From Homarus americanus (lineage: Eukaryota > Arthropoda > Malacostraca > Decapoda > Nephropidae): 64,000 nt of DNA. Of this stretch, positions 56,576 to 64,000 are shown one piece after another; positions within the stretch are counted from its first letter, which is position 1, and the number at the start of each line of letters is the position of its first letter. Below the pieces are notes generated by a model, which saw only the letters and a list, made by a program, of their open reading frames with translations, was not told the DNA's origin and did no database searches. The translations under genes were made by a program, and so were the position numbers. The stretch is taken from the NCBI RefSeq assembly GCF_018991925.1, contig NW_024755055.1, positions 1,312,422 through 1,376,421 of the forward strand. Direction: 5' to 3'.

Positions 56576-56719
56576 CCATATAAGTACAATACACACACAC
56601 AAGACGTCAGTAGTGAAGCGAGTGTGTGACGATCATTAATCTGATTTACGTGGGCGTGGGGGCGTGCTGAGGGTGTAGTGGGGTGGTGGGGGCAGGAGGT
56701 GAGGGAGGACTGAGAAGGT

Positions 56720-57130
56720 CATAACCCTCCTCCTCCTTCACCCCACCTCCTCCTCCTCCTTCACCCCTCCTCCCTCCTCTTCATCCACCTTCACCCCTCC
56801 CTCCTCTTTCTCACCCTCCCTCCTTCGCCCCTCCTCCTCCTCCCTCACCCCTCCTTCACCCACCTCCTCTCCTTCACCCCTCCTCCTCCCTCCCCACCTC
56901 TCCCTCACCTCCCTCTCCTTCACCCCTCCTCTTCCCTCACCCTCCTTCACCCCATTCTCCTCCCTCACCCCCTCCTCCTCCCCCACTCCTCCTCTCCCTC
57001 ACCTCCTCTCCTTCACCCTCCTCCTCTCCTTTCACCCACCTCTCCTTCACCCCACCTCCTCTCCTTCTCCCCACCTCCTCTCCTTCCTCCTCACCCCTCC
57101 TTCTCCTCACCCCTCCCTTCACCCCTCCCT
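56720..57130 (+). repeat. Polypyrimidine tract (CTCCTCC/TTCACCCC)
   Basis: Irregular CACCCCTCCTCC units. Gly/Glu ORFs on the minus strand are artefacts. Confidence 0.88.
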
Positions 57131-57234
57131 CCTCATATCAACACTACCACTATCTTCTCAAGTTCCAACTATTTACAATATTTACTAAAATTAACCAAAT
57201 ATAATTATCAACACCGAATTTTACAACCAAAGGA

Positions 57235-57640
57235 CAGATTCACGGACGGAGCAAGGACAGACCCACGGACGGTACCAAGGAAACACCCACGGACGGAATC
57301 ATAGACGGACCACGAACGGTACCAAGGACAGACCCACGGACGGATCATAGACGGACCCACGAACAGTACCAAGGAAAGACCCACGGACGTACTTACAGAC
57401 CCACGGATGGAATCATAGACGGACCCACGAACAGTACCATGACAGACCCACGGACGGAATCATAGACGGACCCACGAACAGTACCAAGGAAAGACCCACG
57501 GACGGCTTACAGACCCACGGATAGACTCACAGACCCACGAACGGAATCATAGACGGACCCACGAACAGTACCAAGGAAAGCCCCACGGACGTACTCACAG
57601 ACCCACGGACGGAATCATAGACGGACCCACCGACAGACTC
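57235..57640 (+). repeat. ACGGACGG-based tandem array
   Basis: Irregular units GACCCACGGACGGAATCATA GACGGACCCACGAACAGTACC AAGGAAA, 40-60 bp, about 8. (CA)n at 57684-57745. Confidence 0.9.
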
Positions 57641-57677
57641 ACATAAACAAAGAATGCACTACGAATCTTCCCTTCTT

Positions 57678-57747
<70 letters not shown>

Positions 57748-57964
57748 GATCGTAATATCACAGTCATATATTTCTACTCGTACGACAACAAACTCTAAAC
57801 TGCTTCCAATACTGAGAGAGAAAGAGAGCTCTAACCCATATACACCTTGTTCATCCTAGTAAAAACATAGGCTATTGTACTCTTAATATAGATAAGGTCA
57901 CGTACCTCGCTTCCTATTCTATCTTGTTCATCTTGGGAAAAAATAAGGTGTTGACAATTTTATT

Positions 57965-57980
57965 GTGTGTGTGTGTTGTG

Positions 57981-58044
<64 letters not shown>

Positions 58045-58324
58045 CTGTTTATATACGTACGTTCTTCCATCTATCCTTCCGTGTCCTTGGATACGTACAC
58101 CCGAACGCCCATTTCTTACATGATTGTCACCCCTTCGGTCTGTCTGTGTGTCTGCCAGTCCGTCCCCAACACGTTAATGTACACCAAGTTTTTCTCATGT
58201 ACGTGGGTTGTAGTTGAAGGCTGCCACCGTAGGGTATGTATGTATGTATGTATGTATGTATGTATGTATGTATGTATGTATGTATGTATGTATGTATGTA
58301 TGTATGTGTGTGTCTGTCTGTCTG
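57965..58324 (+). repeat. (GT)n and (GTAT)n microsatellites
   Basis: GT at 57965-58043 and GTAT at 58232-58308, followed by GTCT units. Confidence 0.96.
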
Positions 58325-58518
58325 TCCGTCTAATCACCCTCTACATCAACATATCCCCCATCATCAGTGTTCAATGGTCCACGTTAAATTCGTCATCCAT
58401 CCCCTCTACTAAACTGTGAGTCAGGGTAATTATTAACATTTTTAACCTCGTATAAATGTTAACATACGACCCACTGTGTATGCAAATGAGCTCGTTAACT
58501 TTTGCAATTGAAATAACT

Positions 58519-58522
<4 letters not shown>

Positions 58523-58602
<80 letters not shown>
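58523..58602 (+). repeat. (GT)n joined to (CT)n
   Basis: GT run to 58549 then CT run to 58601, a purine/pyrimidine strand switch. Confidence 0.97.
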
Positions 58603-58606
<4 letters not shown>

Positions 58607-58889
58607 CCCTCACCTCCTGCACCCCCCAACCCAGGTGGTGGAGGTGGGCGGCGCACGTTTACCTGAGATTAATTACTACCTACCTGACCTTACCTGACGT
58701 ATCTTCAGGTAAATGGTCCGGGAACAAGATTTTTTTGTTTTGTGATTGAGGTGGTGGTTGAGGGTAGGTAGTGTAGATGGTTGTGGTTAGTAGTGGTGAT
58801 GATAGTGGTGATGGTGGTGGTGGTGGTGTTGGTAGATGAACAGTATCTCATCCCACGTGTCATTCAGTCCCGTTACTGTGTCCGCTTAC

Positions 58890-59370
58890 CTCCCTCCCTC
58901 CCTCCCTCCTCAATAACCCTCCTCTCCCTCCTCCTCCCTCCTCTCCCTTTCTCCCTCTCTCTCTCCCTCTCTCTCTCTCCCTCCCTCCTCCTCCTCTCCC
59001 TCTCTCTCCCTCTCCTCCCTCCTCTCCCTCCCTCCCTCTCCCTTTCCCTCTCTCTCTCTCCCTCTCCCTCTCCCTCCTCCTCCTCTCCTCCCTCTCTCTC
59101 CCTCTCCTCCTCCTTTCCCTCTCCCTCTCCCTCCTCCTCTCCCTCTCTCTCCTCTCTCTCCTCCTTTCCCTTTCCCTCTCTCTCTCCCCTTCTCTCTCTC
59201 TCTCCTCTCCCTCTCCCTTCTCCCTCCTCCCTCTCCCTCTCTCCTCCCTCTCCTCTCTCCCTCCTCCTCCTCTCCCTCTCCCTCCTCCTCTCCTCTCCCT
59301 CTCCTCCTCTCCCTCTCCCTCTCCCTCCTCCTCCTCTCCTCTCTCTCCCTCTCCTCTTCACCTCTAATCT
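58890..59370 (+). repeat. CTCCCT polypyrimidine tract
   Basis: 480 bp almost free of purines on the plus strand. Ser/Leu/Pro and Glu/Arg/Gly ORFs in it are not genes. Confidence 0.92.
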
Positions 59371-59454
59371 CCAACAGTAATTCCTCCTCTCCAACCTGCA
59401 ATTACAGTTTCCTGCTGACTCGAGTCTTTCAATGTATTACTTCCCACTGTCTTG

Positions 59455-59765
59455 GTCTTTATCTGTCTATTTTGGGTCTTTATCTGTCTATTTTGGGTCT
59501 TTATCTGTCTATTTTGGGTCTTTATCTGTCTATTTTGGGTCTTTTCGTCTATTTTGGCTCATCTGTCTATTTGGGCTTTACTGTCTTTCTTCTATTCATC
59601 CACTTTTGTCTTTTCCTGTCTATTTTGGGTCTTTATCTGTCTATTTGGGCTTTATCTGTCTATTTTGGTCTTTACTGTCTATTTTGGCTTTATCTGTCTA
59701 TTTTGGGTCTTTTTCTGTCTATATGATCTTTTCTTCTGTCTATTTGTTTTTCGTCTATTTTGGTC
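59455..59765 (+). repeat. About 21-bp tandem repeat, TTTATCTGTCTATTTTGGGTC
   Basis: About 14 units. The first four are exact, then length varies. A Leu/Phe/Tyr-rich ORF here mimics a membrane protein but only reflects the repeat. Confidence 0.95.
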
Positions 59766-59779
59766 TAACCTAACCTAAC

Positions 59780-60060
59780 CAAGGGAGGAATGGAGGAGAA
59801 AAAGGGAAGGAAGAAAAGAGAAGGAAGAAAAGGAAGGACGAACGAGGAAGGAGGGGATAGAGAGGGAAGGGAAAGAAAGGGGAGAATGGAAAAAGAAGGG
59901 AGGGAGAAAAGGTAAGCAAAGGGAGAAAAGAAAGGGGAGGGAAGGACGAAAAGAAAGGGGGTAGGGAGAGAGAGGGGAAAGGGAGAGGCATCTTGGGGTA
60001 ACGACCTTGAGAGGGGGAGGGAGGAGTAGCTAGAGGAGTAGGTAGGAGAAGGGAGGGGAG
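59780..60060 (+). repeat. Polypurine tract
   Basis: AAGGGAAGGAAG-type words. 60070-60560 is pyrimidine-rich unique sequence with no gene. Confidence 0.85.
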
Positions 60061-60569
60061 GGAGGGGAGTAGCGCATAACCGTCAACCCCGATATAATGA
60101 CCCCCTACCGTCTCCCTCAACCTCGTTATTGTGATGCATCTTAACCTAACCATACCTTTACCACCTGTTTTAAGTGCCTCACCTTCCTCCCTCCTTCCTT
60201 ACCTCCTCCACACTCTCTCTCCTACTCCATACACTCTCCCTCCTTTCTTCCTCTTCTCCCTACCTATACACCCTCCCTCCTCTTCCTTCCTTCTCATACT
60301 CCACCATACCCAATCTCCTCCACCACCAACAGTAATCCCCCGAAAAAGGTGCACACATCACTAGCTTAATCAATAGTATATACGGCCTTTATAAACATTC
60401 ATCGTTACCTTGACGCTCTGCTTAATGCCACCACCACTACCATGATCACACATCCCTCCTCACAACCACCACCCCTCCCTATTCTCCCCCCAATAACACA
60501 TGACAAACAGAACCATTTACTAAAAATCGAAATATTCTCAGCTAAAATAACCCACCGAACAAAGGTAGC

Positions 60570-60589
60570 TCTCTCTCTCTCTCTCCTCT

Positions 60590-60645
<56 letters not shown>
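60570..60645 (+). repeat. (CT)n microsatellite
   Basis: CT run with a CCCCCCT break near 60594. Confidence 0.96.
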
Positions 60646-60649
<4 letters not shown>

Positions 60650-60814
60650 GGTATACCCCATTTATCCAACCAATCACATCCCAGCACCACCGTGACAGCC
60701 AATCACAGGTGAGGACAGGTACACGATAACACCTTCACTACACGTATACATTATTTAACATCTCGTGGGGTTATTAACTATTTATTTAACATGATAACAC
60801 TGATACCCAATGGT

Positions 60815-61190
60815 TAGGTTAGGGTTGGGGTGTGAGGGTAGGGTAGGGAAGGGTAGGGTAGGGTAGGAGGGTAGGGTAGGGCAGGCTAGGGTTAGGTGGT
60901 GTAGGGAGGGGTAGGCTAGGTAGGGTAGGCAGGAGGCAGGGTAGGGAGGGGTAGGTTAGGCAGGGTAGGCAGGGTAGGCAGGCAGGCAAGGTAGGGTAGG
61001 GCAGGCAGGCAGGGTAGGGGTGGTAGGTAGGAGGCAGGTAGGCAGGGGAGGTAGGGTAGGGTAGGAGTGAGGGCAGGGTAGGCAGTGGTAGTGGCAGGTA
61101 GGTAGGGTAGGCAGGGGTAGGTTAGGCAGGGGTAGGTAGGAGGTAGGTTAGGGTAGGGAGGTTAGGTAGGGTAGGTTAGTAGTTCTTGGA
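60815..61190 (+). repeat. GGTAG/GGCAG G-rich array, 375 bp
   Basis: GGGTAGGGTAGG units mixed with GGCAGG. Regular G3 runs every 5-6 bp. It starts next to TTAGG-like words at 60808. Confidence 0.93.
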
Positions 61191-61472
61191 AATACACTAA
61201 ATTATGTATCATTGTTACTAATATAGATTACATACACACACACACACACACATATATATACATACTTACAAAGGTCAATACTACTTACATCACACACACA
61301 CGTCATCGCTCAATTATTCAATACGACTCCTGATAGATAGATAGAGATAGACAGAGACAGATAGAGATAGAGACAGAGATAGATAGATAGATAGATAGTA
61401 AAGTAACGGTAGACTAACATAATGCTCAACTTGTTTACGTGACCTTGTGACTGTCAGTTGAGTGAGAAGCAG

Positions 61473-61474
<2 letters not shown>

Positions 61475-61521
<47 letters not shown>
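61475..61521 (+). repeat. (CA)n microsatellite
   Basis: CA run. GATA/GACAGA units precede at 61332-61400. A 22-bp GGTGGATGGGGTGGGGA repeat follows at 61700-61745. Confidence 0.96.
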
Positions 61522-61522
<1 letters not shown>

Positions 61523-61918
61523 GGCGCCTGACCTCCATCTGCAGTGACTAGTGACGGTGTGCCAACCATCCATCTCCATCCATTCATTCATCCATCCAAT
61601 CACCCATATCCATCCCACATTCTACTTAGTCACTAATCCACCTAGATCTACTCATCCAAGCTCATCCACTCACTCCATTTGTAATCCACCTTTATGAGTG
61701 AGAGGTGGATGGGGTGGGGAGGTGGATGGGGTGGGGAGGTGGAAAGGGTAGGGAGGTAGATGGAAGGGGTATAAAGGGGCAGAATAAGGGCCAATAGAGA
61801 AGCCCGCAGTAGTCCCGTGGGAGCCCTCAAACGACGCCCCTCTCCCCTCCCTCACCCCTTCCCTCCTCTCCCTCACCCTCCCTCCCCCCTCCTCTCCCAT
61901 CCCATCCCCTCACCACCA

Positions 61919-62008
61919 CCAATCACAGCTGGTGGCGCACTCGTAACAGCTGATCGTGGTAAACAAACTCACAGCTGATAACTTGTAAACAAATACCACG
62001 TGACGTCA
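61919..62008. promoter_or_regulatory. CCAAT / E-box / CRE cluster
   Basis: CCAAT at 61919, CAGCTG at 61926, 61947 and 61972, then CACGTGACGTCA (overlapping E-box and CRE, 61997-62008). Same ingredients as the arrays at 20.5 and 22.0 kb. Two further CCAATCA boxes lie at 60670 and 60699. No gene is seen next to it except the tentative exon at 63442. Confidence 0.4.
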
Positions 62009-62104
62009 ACTACTGCCACAGGGTAAGGAAGAGAGGGTCCTTATACCTTATACCTCCCTGACACCGACGTTTACACACATCTTCCCTTATACCGAGTAAA
62101 TTAA

Positions 62105-62225
62105 TTAAGATATCGTACTCAAGAGGTTAAAATATCGTACTCAAGAGGTTAAAATATCGTACTCAAGGAATGTCTTGGTATATAGCGAATAGTACTCAAG
62201 GAATGTCTTGGTATATAGCGAAGGT
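62105..62225 (+). repeat. Two short tandem repeats (about 24 and 36 bp)
   Basis: AGAGGTTAAAATATCGTACTC three times, then AAGGAATGTCTTGGTATATA GCGAA twice. Confidence 0.93.
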
Positions 62226-62235
62226 CACACCGAGT

Positions 62236-62263
62236 AGTTAGGTTAGGTTAGGTTAGGTTAGGT
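62236..62263 (+). repeat. (TTAGG)5 interstitial telomere-type repeat
   Basis: Five perfect TTAGG units, the arthropod telomere unit. A CCTAA array with CCTGA and CCTTTAA variants is at 63665-63720 in the opposite orientation. Confidence 0.9.
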
Positions 62264-62602
62264 CGATAGGTCGATTATAGCGTGATCATCCACAGTCCCA
62301 TGAACACTGGTAGCTTGGCGAGTGGGGGAGGGGTAAGTTCATACGACTCAATATACACAAGGGAATCAATACAATCTTCAACCTTATTGTATACCATGGT
62401 TTACGCCTCTACACACCCCACACCAAAGCTTTCCAGGTCAAGTGCATCAGAACTCAACAACTTTGCCTTGGCTTACGACTTTATGACATTACTCACATGA
62501 TTGACAACAGAGATTTGACAACACCGCCAGAGGTTGTCACGGGGTAGACCAGACCTCTGACGGGAACAGTGGATAGACACACGTGCGTAAATCATGGTGT
62601 AG

Positions 62603-62607
<5 letters not shown>

Positions 62608-62664
<57 letters not shown>

Positions 62665-62695
62665 ACAGAGAATTACCTTAGGGCAGGAGTGAACT

Positions 62696-62750
<55 letters not shown>
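62608..62750 (+). repeat. (GT)n and (GA)n microsatellites
   Basis: GT at 62608-62657 and GA at 62702-62748. 62760-63430 is pyrimidine-rich and holds no gene. Confidence 0.96.
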
Positions 62751-62751
<1 letters not shown>

Positions 62752-63441
62752 GTAAGGGGACTAAACTTTTACCCTACTAAGTAAATAAGAGAGATCCAGG
62801 TAAGCATCGATCACCTGTGTATTGATTACCAGCCAGGTACGACCCAGACCACGTCACTACACAGAGTACCTGATCCTCCTCCTCCTCCTTCCTTCCTTCT
62901 TCCTTCTTCCTTCCTTCCTTCCTCCTTCTTCTTCTTCTCTGCATGACTAAGAGCAGTGCGTGTGTCCTCCCACCTCTCCCCTCACCCCTAACCCCTTAAC
63001 CCCTCTCACCCCCTCACCCTCCCTCCCCACCCTAACCAACACCTAGGTCAGCCCCCCACCCCCGTGACCTACATCCCCCACGACACACATTCCTCTACCT
63101 GGAACAGCCAACAACAACGCACTAATTACGGTACACACCTGTCCCACCTCAACTGCCATCAGCCATTGTAATGCTGTAGAGGTCAATTTCCTACATCTTT
63201 ACTCACTTCTCTCCCTATCCCTCCCTTACCTATCCTTTATTATCTAGCCTTACCTTCCTTCCATCCATCCTTCCCTCCATTCTCTTCCTTCCTTAATGCT
63301 CACATCTCATCTCTTATCTATCCTTTACACCTCCTCCCTCTCCCTCACCTCCCCCACCTCTCTCCCTCCCCCTCCCTCCTCCTCCCCTCACCCCCCACTC
63401 CTTCTCTCTCCCTCACCCCTCCTCACCTGGACATCATCGCC

Positions 63442-63447
63442 ATGGAG
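63442..63447 (+). other. Possible two-codon first coding exon (ATG GAG | GTAAGT)
   Basis: CATCGCCATGGAG followed directly by GTAAGTCTT: an optimal Kozak context and a near-consensus donor after a pyrimidine-rich, 5'-UTR-like stretch. Very short first coding exons exist, but chance occurrence is quite possible and the rest of the gene would lie beyond the window. Confidence 0.2.
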
Positions 63448-64000
63448 GTAAGTCTTCCTTGGACGCACCTGGCTGTGTGACCTTGAGGAGTGAGGCGACA
63501 GGTGTATCCCCCCACCTGAGGTTTTTGTCTCCTCACCCCCCCCAACTGCCCTTAGGTGAGAGGTAAGAGAAAACCCCTATAATACACTTAAGGGTTTATT
63601 AATTATTTTTAAGTAGAAATTCCCTTAAAATCCCTAAAATTGGTATTATTTTTAAAGGCAAATACCTAACCTAACCTAACCTGAACTAACCTAACCTGAC
63701 CTTTAACCTTTAACCTTTCAGTCACCCCCAAAAAAAAATCCTAATTGACTTCAGGGCTGTAATAATTGCTTCAAAGTTAACTACCAATTAAAACTTTCCG
63801 TAATAATCAAATTACTGTAATGCTTAATTGAGTCACAAATCACCTGAAATTTTGAACGTCATTTCATATTTATGTACAGGTGAGGTCACACCCTGACATC
63901 TGCCAATACCTGAAATCAACTTGTGTGTGCGCAAGGGAGTGTGTTCGTAATGATGTGTGTACGTAAGGGCTTGTGTGCGTAATTATGTGTGTAAGGTCAC

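Noticed and set aside
55571..56639. Three overlapping ORFs of 332-354 codons on the plus strand
   Set aside because: All three frames are open because the repeat unit is 48 bp. Translation is a 16-residue tandem repeat with drifting frame, not a conserved protein.
58781..59401. 199-codon Ser/Leu/Pro ORF and 163-173-codon Glu/Arg ORFs
   Set aside because: Both strands of one CTCCCT tract; composition only.
59432..59778. Hydrophobic ORFs resembling multi-pass membrane segments
   Set aside because: Direct translation of the 21-bp TTTATCTGTCTATTTTGGGTC repeat in three frames.

Overview
This is a eukaryotic window, almost certainly from an arthropod and most likely a decapod crustacean. Three things point there. 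A spliced gene reads as the arthropod form of the Rab GTPase-activating protein EVI5. TTAGG-type motifs (the ancestral arthropod telomere unit) recur. Dinucleotide microsatellites are extremely dense and long, and a repeat remnant near 15 kb resembles a dispersed sequence I associate with decapod genomes from memory. There is no operon, Shine-Dalgarno or CRISPR structure.

Layout. 1-24.5 kb is a microsatellite and minisatellite desert: GT, GA, CTGT, GTAT, TTG and many 16-101 bp tandem arrays. It carries three possible first coding exons, with ATGs at 1492, 5429 and 22838. The first two end in donors of the same phase as the acceptor of the first securely recognised Evi5 exon at 26592. The third lies 0.6-0.8 kb downstream of a 50-bp array of CCAAT, E-box and CRE motifs. 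26.6-40.2 kb holds the body of Evi5 in 16 exons, all joined in one frame: a complete TBC domain, then a long coiled coil, then an acidic, serine-rich tail ending at 40218. With the 5429 exon the product would be 912 residues. Introns carry minisatellites, small MITE-like repeats and a short LINE remnant.

40.2-52.6 kb is a transposon zone. The clearest element is a 3702-bp hAT-superfamily transposon (42459-46160). It has about 330-bp terminal inverted repeats, an 8-bp target duplication and a transposase with DDE-type motifs, interrupted by a +1 frame change. Nearby are a short non-autonomous hAT element with its own 8-bp duplication, pogo/Tigger-like termini, two 5'-truncated copies of one LINE family (a third is inside Evi5), a reverse-strand LINE remnant, several fold-back repeats and a 53-bp perfect palindrome.

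52616-52715 is a 100-N assembly gap. From there to 64 kb the window returns to microsatellites, polypurine/polypyrimidine tracts and minisatellites, including a 48-bp array with a built-in hairpin and a 370-bp GGTAG-type G-rich array. A CCAAT/E-box/CRE cluster occurs at 61.92-62.01 kb, and a possible two-codon first exon at 63442. No other protein gene could be supported there.

How things work together: Evi5 is the only recognisable cellular gene. The upstream motif arrays and alternative first exons suggest several promoters spread over about 25 kb; this is inference. The rest is mobile or simple-sequence DNA.
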